A DNA stretch of 64,000 bases from Mrakia gelida (lineage: Eukaryota; Basidiomycota; Tremellomycetes; Cystofilobasidiales; Mrakiaceae): the NCBI GenBank assembly GCA_024345305.1, contig BRON01000007.1, forward strand, positions 372,001-436,000, written 5' to 3'. Of the stretch, positions 10,486-20,437 are shown piece by piece. The position numbers and the translations under genes were made by a program. The number at the start of each line of letters is the position of its first letter. Position 1 is the stretch's first letter. The notes below the pieces were generated by a model. The model was not told where the DNA came from and did not search any database. It worked only from the letters and a program-made list of their open reading frames with translations.

Positions 10486-13400
10486 CTAAGCAACTCGATC
10501 CTCCTCTCGTACCGCCAAATCCTTCATCCTCCTCGTCACTCCCGTCTCCATCCCGTTCGCGAACGCCCAGACCTGTCCCATCCGTTTCAGCGCCAAAATG
10601 AGTACCTCGATATCCAGCAAGAGAGTCGAAGCACCTGACGTCAAAGCCGAAAGATATGTAAGCCCGTCGCGTCGAAGAGAAAAGAGAAGAACGAAGACGA
10701 GGTCGACTCACGTTCTGTCTGGCCCTCGAGTCGCAGCTGCTTGACCTCGCCACTGAGGAACTGGCTCTGGAGTCTCCAGAGAACCTTTGATGCAGAAGAA
10801 AGGAGTCAGATCAGGAGAGAGGGGGGGGGGGGGGGGGGAGAAGAGGAGACAAAGACGAGTGAGGACGAACGACGAGAAAGATGTCAAGTTGGCCGACTGG
10901 AAGAGAGAACAAGACGAGAAGGTTAGTACGCTCACGCGTCTTTGAGGGAACAATGGAAGGTGCGATCTGCTCACAGTCGATATCCACGACGATTCGAAGG
11001 AGTTCTACAGCCGAAACAGCAGCCTCGAGAGCCTTGGGTCGGTACGTCGAGTCGAACTTCGCCGCGTGAGAGTAGAGAAGCATGAACGATCTGCCGTTTG
11101 CCGAAACAAATCGAGGCGAACGTCAGCTTCTTTTGGTCTCGAGGTTGAGGAGTCCGGGAAGGGAGCTCACGTTCGTAGAACAGCGTGAACGGAGAAGAGA
11201 ACCGGCGAGATTCCGATCTTGACGTTGAGAGGGCTCGGCGCGTCGAAGGTACCTTGATCGGGATGCAGATCGTCGATTCTAGGTTTGAAGGGACGCATAG
11301 AGAGGCTGTGGGTCAGCTCGAGGAAGAGGGTGAAGTGAAAAGGTCGACAAAAGTCGAATCGAACTCACTTGGTCCATGGAGGGATTCCTCCTTGCCAGTT
11401 TTTCCGAGCGGGGTTGCGATACTGGATTGGTAGACCTTTGACCAAGGACGAGAGAGCCTTCTTCAGCCGAACGTACTCCGCTGGGAGAGGTGCTGGGGGT
11501 GTTTTGGGTGTCGAGCCGGAGAGGGAAGGTGTCGTGTCCCTGGTCGAGTTGAGAGAGTTGGAGGAGGAAGGGATTGGTGTAGTTGAAAGTCGAGAGCTGT
11601 ATTCAAATCGTAGATTTTTCTGGAGGAAGTCGTCTCCGAGGAGGGAGCTGTCGATGAGGAGGGTGATGGCTTCGAGGAGGATTCCGCCGAGAGAGTCCGT
11701 CGGACGACGCGTCGTTGAGTCCGAGGAGTAGAGATCCGAGATGCACCTGAAGTCGGACTCTTGGAGTACTCCTCTCTCGTAGTCCTCGGGCTGAAACAGT
11801 CGGAAATGATCGAGGGAGGTCAGCAAAGGAAGCGTCGCGATGCACGTTGAGGGGAGACGCGAGCTCACCGGTCTTGGAAACGGCGTCTCAACCTCTCCAT
11901 GAGAGATCCCACTTCGTCCAGAAGCCGCACACCCAGCTCCGTCATGGAGAAAGGATGACCAGAACACCCAAACCCTCTCTGCAAGCTCCACCCCGTCCAG
12001 CGGAGGAGAAAGCGCGTTGCTAGGAGCGCCCGCTTGGCCTCGAGTGCTCGGGAGAGGCTTTCCTTCGGCGAACGAACGCATCGCGAAGGATATCTCGGAG
12101 GCGGATAGCCGATGGAGGCGAGCAGATTGAGCGAGTCGCATCGTTGTCTGAGAAAGCGAGGAGGCGGTTCAGCAAAGAACGCGTCTTTCAATTCCGATAC
12201 GCGCAATACTCACTCCTCCTTGGACCCAACCCTCCATGTACCTCGACTTGGAGTCTGAGACGTCAACAAACATCAGAGAGTTCAGAGGTCAGTTGGAGCT
12301 CGAGGAAGGAGAGAGCGCGAAGACCGACTTACAGAAGTGACTCGAAAGGAGGAGAGAAGCCTGGATCACTTGGATGAAGCGTTGGTCGCTGTACGCGCTC
12401 ATCCCAAGCTCGATGTTTCGGCGAGCGAGTGAGAGGAACGTCTCCTCGAGGTCTCGGATCTGGGAGTTGGGAGAGAAGCGAGAGGCACTGTTTGAGAAGA
12501 AGGATGCACGATCAGTAATCTTGCATCGTTCGAAGGCAGCTCCCGAACAGCCCAGGTTTCGCTTACCAGGTGTACTGTTGAAGAAGTACAGGTTTGAGCA
12601 TCAGCGTCCGTCAACTATCCCGGACTCCACGAGATCGAGCGACGGACCGACCATCGCTCGCTTCGAGTCCTTCGACGAGTCGACGACTTCGCTCGTGAAC
12701 TGACCATGGCAAATAGAAGAGCAGGAGCCGGTCTTCGTTCCGATGAGGCGTCGAGAGACCTGTTCAAGAGAAAGAAGAGGGTAGAACGAAGCCAAGTTAG
12801 CGAACGAGAAGAACGCGACGCGGTGAGGAAAAGAAGGCGGCGTGCTCACCCAAGAAACCTTCCGACGTGCAAGCTCCAGCACAACTGCCTTCTCCTCTGA
12901 AAGAACAGTCTAAGAAGATGCTCTCTCATGCCTGGAGGAAGAACCGTCCCATCTCCCCACTGCTCTGGCATCACGACCACTGGGGAGGAAGAGTCGACGC
13001 ATTCGGAGGCTGCGTTCAACGAAGGGTTGTTGGACGCAGGAGTGGTGGGTTGTTGAGCGGCAAAGGGGAAAGAAAGAGATGCTTGGTATCCAGTGTTTTG
13101 CTGAGAGGAGGAAGAAGGAGAGGGGAAAAGGTTGAGGTCGAGAGGAGGGGAGGTCGAGTCGATGGTGTTGAGATCTGAGTATCCACGACCTTCGACTCCG
13201 AAGCTGGGACTCCAAGCCGGTGCGTTCGACTGGGCGAAGAAAGAGTCTGGAGAGGTAGACTGTTGAGCGTAGGAAGGGCTGAGAGACGAGGGTTGGGGTT
13301 GGGGTGGAAGGAGAGGAGTAGAAGAAGTCCAGGCTTGAGCGAAAGCGAGACGATCCAGTCCCGAGTCTTCCATCCTGTTGTCGTCGACGTTGGACTCTCC

Positions 13401-14166
13401 TCGAAGAAGCGTCTGCAGAGCCGACGAGAAGGCCTCCTGCTCGTCGAGGGAGTCCGATCCGGGAGGGTTTCTGGTTCTCGAAGGGTAGGGGAAAGACGAC
13501 GGGGAGGTCGCTCCCTCGACTTGAGTCGACCGAGTTCGATGAAGGAGGGAGGACGAGGACACCGGGAGACCATTGAGAAGGATATTCTCGAGCCCGGCTG
13601 ATATTCGAAGATGATGTTAGATGGTGCTCATCGGTAGCGATCACAGAAGAAAGAGAGAAGCGAACGAAACCCACCGATCTTGTCCTCCAACAACTTGACG
13701 CGACTTCGCGGCTTCCCTGGCTCGTCGTAGGTACACTCCACGTTGTGCTTGACGCAGATTACGCAAGGTCTTAATCCAGTACATCTCTAAGGTGATCGAA
13801 CCGTGGAAAAAAAAAAAAAAAAAAAAAAAAAGGAGATGTCAGTGAAACCAAGGCGAAAGCGAAGCGGCGACGCGAACTCACGAGCTTCCTCTTTCGACCT
13901 GAAAAGACGTTCGCGACGGATCGCAACTGGATGAGAGTCAGCTTCCATCGATAAAGAGCATATCGAGTAGGTCTACACTCACAGTAAAGGCAAGCTCCAC
14001 CTCGCTTCAACGGTCTCACGGCCCCTCCCCCTTTTCCTCCCTCCGTTCCTCCTCCTCCTCCTCGTTCGACCCCCTCTCCTCCAGAACTCCAGGCAGAACT
14101 CGAAGCGCGTCGAGGCGAGCTCCCATGGTGGTCCTCTGCCGCGAACGAGTCGTCGATGGCGTTCAT
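10486..14166 (-). CDS. Zn2Cys6 fungal transcription factor with fungal-specific TF domain, copy 1
   Basis: Nuclear sequence-specific regulator, 843 residues from 15 exons (minus): 13983-14166, 13882-13898, 13675-13786, 12850-13597, 12705-12759, 12567-12574, 12333-12487, 12214-12254, 11869-12147, 11369-11790, 11171-11278, 10936-11090, 10871-10896, 10712-10784, 10486-10634. The six zinc-binding cysteines read C-LY-C-RKRKLR-C-TGLRP-C-VI-C-VKHNVE-C at about residues 59-85, followed by YDEPGKPRSRVKLLEDKIAGLE, a linker and short dimerisation helix. A Ser/Pro/Gln-rich region precedes the fungal TF domain, which starts near MREHLLRLFFQ and runs through FAMYTCASRFS. Exons of 17 and 8 nt are supported by the paralogue at 57529-61247, which has the same junctions. 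Introns contain an A25 and a G18 run. Target genes unknown. Confidence 0.9.
10821..10838 (+). repeat. G18 homopolymer in an intron of the Zn2Cys6 gene
   Basis: Eighteen consecutive G on the + strand (C18 in the transcript) lie in the intron between exons 10871-10896 and 10712-10784. Length may be unstable between strains or mis-called. Confidence 0.9.
13807..13831 (+). repeat. A25 homopolymer in an intron of the Zn2Cys6 gene
   Basis: Twenty-five consecutive A on the + strand give a long U tract on the transcript shortly upstream of the acceptor of the third exon, where it could serve as an exaggerated polypyrimidine tract. Confidence 0.9.
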
Positions 14167-15188
14167 GGCGGTGGGGATGAAGAGAACGTGAGGAAGAAGA
14201 GGAGTCGAGATCGAAGTGATGGTTGCGGGAAAAATCGAAAGAAGGCGATGGCGATAAAGATTGCACGAAAGCCGACGCTTCTAGCATAGCTCTCCCGTCA
14301 AGGTGACAGCCGTTAGCACTGTTCGAGGCTGCGAGTCGAAGCTTCGAGGAAGAATCACGGGCGAGGTCGCCCGTTCGCCGTCGCAACGAGTCCATGAAGG
14401 AGTCGTCGCAATTGCGATCCGAAAGGGAGGCTGAGGAGGAAACGGTTGGGATAATGAGGAACGAAGCGATGTCAGCCGATCCATCTTGGGGTGAGCGAGG
14501 AGTGAAGGAAATAAAGGGAGAGATGGACGAACCGGGAAGTGAGGCAAGCGAGGACGAGATGGGTCGGTCGAAAGGACTCGACGCCCCAGCATCTCTTTCC
14601 CTTCTGCTACCGGAGAGTCAGAGAACGAAAGACTGAGATACACATATATAGAAAAGCAGCTATGGGCCTATGAGGACGAAGTGAAGGCCTCGAGAGTCGC
14701 TGAAGGAAGTGGAACGGACGCGTCGAGGTCAGTTTCGAAGCTCGACAAGACGGCCGTTCGGTCGCGACGAGAAGACTCACAAGGTATGAAAGCTATCGTA
14801 CCATCAAGCCCTCTCTTCCGAGCGAGCATCACAATATCCTCCTCCTCCGACAGCGAATGAGCGAGGCCGAATCCGACGAGGCGACCGAAGAGGGAGGGGA
14901 GAAGCAACAGAAGACGAGGAGGTTGCCGTCCGACGAATCGAATCAAGGAGAAGAAGGAGCCGATGGATGGCGACGAGGATGCGAGAGTTCAAGATGAAGG
15001 TTCGTTCATGCTGAGGTAGGAGGAGGGAGTGGGGAGGTGAGGGAAGAGGGAGGGGAGGAGGGACGACGGTATCGGAAGGGAGGGGCGTTGGGCGGAGGGT
15101 TCGGTGGGCGACGGAGTGAGGCTTGAAGGGGAGTCGACGAGATGATGGAGGATGGTGGTGGAGAGGGAGAGGGTAAGTCTGAGCCTCG
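14167..15188. other. 1-kb interval upstream of the Zn2Cys6 gene
   Basis: Holds the promoter of the transcription factor gene and the 3' region of the F-box gene, both on the minus strand. Contains one GACGCGTC palindrome at 14717-14724. I see no conserved peptide in any frame. Confidence 0.35.
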
Positions 15189-17351
15189 TTAGAGGGGTGG
15201 CGAGACGGCGGCGTCGAAAAGCGTCCTCGACCGGATGCGCTCCTCCCACCACTCGTCGACAGACAGCATCCTTGAGAACTGCCCCTCCCTAGACTCGACC
15301 ACAGCCGAAAGATCGCACCGACACTCGTAAACGATCCTCGCGAAATCCTGATCCCAGTCGCGAAGCGTAACTCGAGGGATCTCGACCTCGTGCGACACCG
15401 AGTCGGTCGATCCTCCTCCTCCTCTCGCGACCTCCCAGACGAACGTCTCGTCCCAAAAGGGTTCTCCCTTGGCCCTGTGAGGGTTCGATATCCGTATCAT
15501 CTGTTGGACGATCTCCAGGGTGGGGATCGCGTCGGCGAGTTCCTCAACCTGCGAGGTGAGTCTCGGGAGGGACGACTGCTTCCAGAGCTCGAAGGGACCT
15601 CCTGCCACGTCGAAGTCGCTCAGAACCTCTTCGAGGAAGAGCCGTTGGAGTGGAGGAGGAGGAGGACTGAAGGTGTCGATGGCGAGGGCAGTGGGAGGGG
15701 AGGTCCACGAAGAGGAGGATGGGAGCGAGGATGTGAAACGAGGAGGGAAGGAGGATGACCGTGAGCCCGTGGGTGAGGGAGAGAGGTCGAATTCGAGAGG
15801 AGTATGGTATGAGGCAGGTAAAGAGGGAGGGAAAGAACTGTAACAGAAGAGCGTGGGAGTCAGCGCCAGCAGGCGAGGAAGGTTCGGGACGCGACGACAA
15901 ACCTCCGGATCATCACCGCCGAACGCAGGATCTCTGAGATCTAGGTACTCGAGAGACGAAAAGAGAGACGAGAGGCCAACGAAAGCTGAGATGTCCAGGC
16001 TACCGTGTTGCCCTGCCTCTCGTCTCTCAAACCCAGCATCACCGACGGCTCGGAGTCGAACGACACTTCTCCCTCCTCTTCCCGCCTCGTCCATCTCCTC
16101 CTCCGATATCCCGACTGAAAAGCTTGTGTCGATCTCGTCGATCCAGCTGGGTCGCCATAGAGACTCGATGCTCGGGTTGACCAGCAGCTCCAATCCTCGT
16201 ACCTCGATTAGGGATTTCCAGACCCCGCTGGAAAAGACCGGCTCGTCTCCGTAGCAGCGAGGAGAGATGGTCCGGATCGAGGGATTTCGAGCGAGGAGGC
16301 GAGGGAAGAAGTGGTGAACTTAAGTGACGGGATGAGGAGGAGTCTCGTCTCTTGCGGTGGTGGGTTGAAGGAAGACCGTCGTGAGGGAGGGAAGAGATTT
16401 CTCGAGGAGGGAAGTGGCCGTCCTCGTCGCGTCCAGGGAGTGAGGTGATACGGGGATGACCGTGGTTTCAACATGGAAACCTTGGCGGTGGATGAAGTTG
16501 AGCGTCCTGAATTACTGCATGTCGAGAGGATACGGATCCTCGAGGACCATGGAGGGAAGGATGAGAGGGATTTGAGAGGAAGGTCGAGGACAGGTCGGCA
16601 AGTCCTCGAGGAAGTCGCGATCGTCCCAGGACTCAGCTTCGAGGTCGAGGAACTCGTATCGAAGGATGTGGAGGGTGGGATGAGACTGAATGGCGAGTAG
16701 AAGAGATGGTTGGAGCGCAGTGTAGGGGTAGCCCTTGGGTTTCTGGAAGGAATAACGAAGGTCCCTTGCCTCGTCCGGAGAGGTCGTGAACACTCGATCC
16801 TCGAGGATGAGCTCCTTGAGGTTGGTGAGACTTGATAGAGCGAGGAGGAGGTGGGAGAGAGGAGATCCTATCCAGGGAGTAGATTGAAGATCTTCGTTTC
16901 GTCGGAACGCGAGCTCGAGCACTCTGTGAAGATCGAGGGCCGATGGCGGGGATCAGTCGTCGTTCGTTCGAACCTCTGGTCGTCCTCCCCTTCAAGAAAC
17001 TCACCTGATGGATCCCAACACCTCTCGACCAACGTAAGGAAGCTCATACAGCCCTGCCATGGTCGTGACGACGGTAGAGTGGAAGAGATAAGGGCGAGCG
17101 AGCTGGTAAGAGGGGAGAAGGGGAAGAGGATGGGATCCAAGATCAGCTCGAGCCTCGACTCCCTCCGTCCTTGCATCGCTTCCAGTCGAGATAGAGTCAA
17201 GGCTCACAGCTCGAAAGAGTCTAGACGTCCTAGAGATCGAACCGAGAGAGTGCTTGTCGTTCTTGAACTGCTTGACGATGAGGTCGAGGATCTCGTTGGG
17301 GAAGGACGGGAGGACGATGGCGACCTGGCTCGTCGAGATGGAGACGTTCAT
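15189..17351 (-). pseudogene. F-box/LRR-like protein gene with two in-frame TAA codons (pseudogene or retained-intron gene)
   Basis: Predicted substrate receptor of an SCF ubiquitin ligase. Exons (minus) are 17208-17351, 17005-17102 and 16923 down to 15189. The N-terminus has an F-box-like stretch (FPNEILDLIVKQFKND ... ISRTSRLFRAV LARPYLFHSTVV); the long third exon has leucine-rich-repeat character (LSSLTNLKELILED, HPTLHILRYEFLDLE). The frame is open to the TAA at 15189-15191 except for TAA at 16512-16514 and 16320-16322. Both stops sit inside a 288-nt segment (16228-16515) that begins GTAATT and ends TTTTCCAG and is a multiple of three, so splicing it out would restore the frame. Yet the segment itself reads as good LRR-like protein. 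So either a recent pseudogene or a gene with an exitron-like intron. No function beyond F-box is claimed. Confidence 0.65.
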
Positions 17352-17909
17352 ACTGAAGCAGAGAGGAGGTTCATGATTAGACGCTTGGTCGAGCCATGAG
17401 TACAGACACGAGCCTTCTGAGCGAACTCACTCTTGTGTTGATCAAGCTGGGATTCAAAGAAGGGGAAGGCGAGATGCTGATGGTGTGAAGGAGGAAGCGA
17501 AACGAGCTTCGACCTCCGACCTCCCCTCTCGCCGCCATCATCTTTTCTGCCGCCGTGTTTCTCTTTCGGTCAGTTATAGCAGATCACCGAGAGATGCTTC
17601 CTCTTTTCTATCTCCTGCCAGAACATGAACTCTCCTTGAAGACGAGTGAAGCAGCTGAACTCCAGCTCTCTTTAGAGTCGAAGGTGAGCTCGACATCTCC
17701 TCCTCCCCAACGGTCCGATGCTCTCGCTGACAGATCTTTCGTTCATTCGTTCGTTCTCTGAGCTCTCCTGTACTCTCCGATCGCATACTCTCTCTCTCTT
17801 CTCGTTCAATCGCAGAGATCCATGCATAAGGTCGTTCAAAGTCGTCAAAAAGCCTCAACCCCTTCATCCCTCCTCCTCGCCCTCCTCTCCTCCCTCCCTT
17901 CTCTCGGCC
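17352..17909. other. interval between F-box gene and 152-residue protein gene
   Basis: About 560 bp between two minus-strand genes, so it should hold the promoter and leader of the F-box gene and the 3' end of the upstream gene. No supported gene in it. Confidence 0.3.
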
Positions 17910-18463
17910 CTACTTCCTCCCCTTCTCCTCCCTCGGAAACAACAGCCCTTCCACCACCACCTTCATCTCCTCCGGACTTCTCCCTTGACACTTCGTTGCC
18001 GACTTCTCAGCATCCTCCTCCACTTCAGGTAGCGAAACCATCCTCCCTCCTCCTCCGCCTGGACTCGACGACGCGGAGGAGGTTGATCCGGACGAGAGCG
18101 ACCTTTTGTAGAACGGGGAGGACTCGCAGAGGATGAGAGGGGAAGACTGGAGTCGAAGAGGGATGGGAGCAGGGGAGGTGGGAGATCGTTCGGGGTGGAG
18201 GAGGGAGAGGAGGCTGCTGGACGAGGAGATTGACGACGAGCCTGACGACGGAACGAGGAGAGGGGAGAACGAAGGTCAGTTTCCGGTTCCCAAGCGGAAG
18301 TGATGGAGAGAGGAGCTGGGAGAGAGTGAACCTTACTCGATGGAGATCGTCGAAGAGGTGGTGGAGGAGGCGAGTCCCTTCGGTTCGGTCGCGGTCGAGG
18401 TTGGTACTTGGACGCGTTGGGAGGGAGAGTCGAGGCTCGAGTGAGAGGGTATTCAAGGATCAT
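17910..18463 (-). CDS. 152-residue protein of unknown function, copy 1
   Basis: Not recognised. Two exons (minus), 18337-18463 and 17910-18241, give 153 codons. The product is Pro/Ser-rich, with a basic stretch (PRPRPNRRDSPPPPPLRRSPSS) and then a conserved block: LLSLLHPERS, APIPLRLQSSPLILCE, SPFYKRSLSS, ending with an acidic then lysine-rich tail (LPEVEEDAEKSATKCQGK ... LLFPREEKGRK). A second gene at 53784-54318 encodes exactly the same length with the same block and the same intron phase (1), so both are real genes of one family. No membrane segment or signal peptide. The short SP-rich motif with basic residues looks like a regulatory or docking protein, for instance a cell-cycle or kinase substrate, but that is only a guess. 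Confidence 0.8.
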
Positions 18464-19557
18464 TGTCCGTAGATTCTGCTTCTTCGATAACTGTGGTGGT
18501 TGAGAGGAAGGAAGCGAGAGCTGAGGGAAGCTCAGTTTTGGGCGAGCTGACTCGAAGGCCGCTTCGGCGGTCAGCTTGAGAAGCGAGGGCACGGGCTGAA
18601 GTTCGCATGTCTCTTCGCGGAGCCGAGCTCTCTTCCCTTCCTTCCTTCTCGAGCTGATGTTAGCTCGAGCCCTCTTGCAGGCGGTCGAACTCAGCTTTGC
18701 TACAGCTTGCTGGGATGAGATCGTTCACTTTGCGAAAGGGCTGGCTCGAGCTCATCCTCCATCTCTTTCGACCTGCCGGCGCGTCCAAAAGCAGATCTCG
18801 AGCCTACCAAAGCTGAGCATTCCGGTGACATCGGATCCACTCCACGGCCGTCTCGCATCTCGACCGGGAGATGCGAATTCTCCGAACGGCACGCTGATCA
18901 ATTTTGGTCAACGCCTTCGAATCGACGCGTCGGCGCCGGTCCTCCTGTTTATAGCAAGCAGCCCCCTCCTCTCCGTGTACTCTTGTAGATAAACATGGAT
19001 TTATAGGATGAGAGAGAGCGTCGAGTGATGTTGATGGGTAGCCAGTCAGATGGCCATGGTGAAGCAACAGCTTCTTCGAGTGCAAGGAAGGCGACGCGTC
19101 TTCGCTTGGACCTGAGCGAGCTTCCAGCGGTGTCATTCAGGGATGAGACAACAATACCCGAAGCATTGTACGGGATGCTCGATGGGGTCGAAGGATATGC
19201 TGAAAGGTGCAGTCGAAAGGAAAACGCGAAACAGCTGAGACGCGTCGAGTCGGCGAACGATCACGCATCTCGCATTTTCCTTCTTGACCACCTGCTACAT
19301 CACTTTGTCAACACGAGCAGGGCGAAGGCAGATGATCCATCTTTTTCAAAGTGGTCGACTCTTTCCAGGCATGAGGGGGTGAAGCGAAGCAAAGAGGGAG
19401 GGAAGAAACAACGAAGCGACGCATACTAGGTGATCGACCTGCTCTTTCTCGTCGCCTTCTTCGCTTCAAAGAGGAGAGGGATCGGCGAAGCCGATTTCGA
19501 CTCCTGTCTCACAGCAAAAAGGAAATTGTGCTTGACGAATCCAAAAGTAAATCGTTA
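18464..19557. other. 1.1-kb interval before the tRNA gene
   Basis: Contains the promoter of the 152-residue protein gene and two GACGCGTC palindromes (18924-18931, 19093-19100). Two moderately long frames on the + strand (18657-18992, 19025-19429) lack splice support or recognisable content and I do not call them genes. Confidence 0.35.
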
Positions 19558-19629
19558 GACCAACGTGGGAATCGAACCCACAACCGCCTGATTAGAAGTC
19601 AGGTACTCTACCGATTGAGCCAGCCGGCC
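19558..19629 (-). tRNA. tRNA-Arg(UCU), intact
   Basis: A 72-nt cloverleaf on the minus strand. The acceptor stem pairs GGCCGGC with GTTGGTC (with G-U pairs), the D arm reads GCTCAATCGGTAGAGT, the anticodon stem is CCTGA/TCAGG with loop CTTCTAA, giving anticodon UCU (reads AGA), and the T arm is TGTGGGTTCGATTCCCACG with the B box GGTTCGATTCC. No intron. The 740-bp inverted repeat begins inside the T arm at 19571, so the last 13 nt of this gene lie outside the repeat. Confidence 0.93.
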
Positions 19630-20310
19630 TGTTAGGGTAGATATGACAACATTTCCAAAATACGGTCCAGACGCCCTTCGGTTCGGAGGGCAAGAGCAGG
19701 CAAGCAGAGCAGAGACAGAGCGAGAGCGAGAGACGAGCGACCAGACCAGAGGGAGTGGACTTCGTGCTGGTGGTAGATTAGAGGGCCGGGCGAGAGAAAG
19801 AGAGAGATGTTTTTTCTCTCCTCCCCTCTATATCTTTCCGTCTTTTTGGTTCTCCCTTTCGAACTTGGCTGGTTACTTAGATACGATGCGAGAAGGACGG
19901 TCCCTTCGATGCCATGGAACGACTCAAACGCGAAGATACGAAGAGAGTTGGCCTTTGGAGAGGACTGGTCGAAGAGACTGACTGCTAGGGCGGGGTGGGT
20001 TGGACGAAGGGAGAGAATTTCGTTTGGGGTTCTCTTGGGAGTGATCAGCTCAAGGCTGGGAAGGGAACAACTCTGAGCTTTTCATAGAAACGGCGGGGAC
20101 GAACTGTTCGAGACGCGTCGAACTCGAGAGGCCGGGCTGGGGTCGGACTGGACTCGTCCCACAGCCTTGTGAGTCAGACCGGGAGGCTCAGCGTAGCGAA
20201 AAAGGACCCTGGGAGTCGACTCTCGAGGACTCATCGAGGAGAGGAGGAGCGGACTGCAGCTTCGGATCTCGGACGCGTCTCTTGTTCGTTTGGTGCCCAA
20301 GACTCGCCCT
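19571..20310 (+). repeat. left arm of 740-bp inverted repeat
   Basis: This stretch is the reverse complement of 25410-26149 over its full length with no gap. I found one difference, T at 20085 against the complement of T at 25635. The outer end lies in the T arm of the tRNA-Arg gene; the inner end is at GACTCGCCCT, 127 bp from the stop of SPP2. It contains no recognisable gene beyond the tRNA part. No target-site duplication is visible at either end. The near identity points to a young duplication or continuing gene conversion. Confidence 0.97.
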
Positions 20311-20437
20311 GGTGAAGAAGATGGCACGATCTTTCTCTCTCAACTTCTCGAACCATGAGCCTCGATACATACAAAGTCATTATAATCGACCGATACTGAT
20401 CGTCGTCTTCGCGTCTCGACCAACTCTCCCCCCTCGT

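Noticed and set aside
18657..19429. Two open frames of 111 and 134 codons on the + strand
   Set aside because: No recognisable domains, no splice signals linking them, and such lengths occur by chance in this GC-rich sequence.
19643..20076. Identical open frames in both inverted repeat arms (112 and 89 codons)
   Set aside because: They match only because the arms are copies; composition is low-complexity Arg/Glu/Ser and there is no family resemblance or independent conservation.
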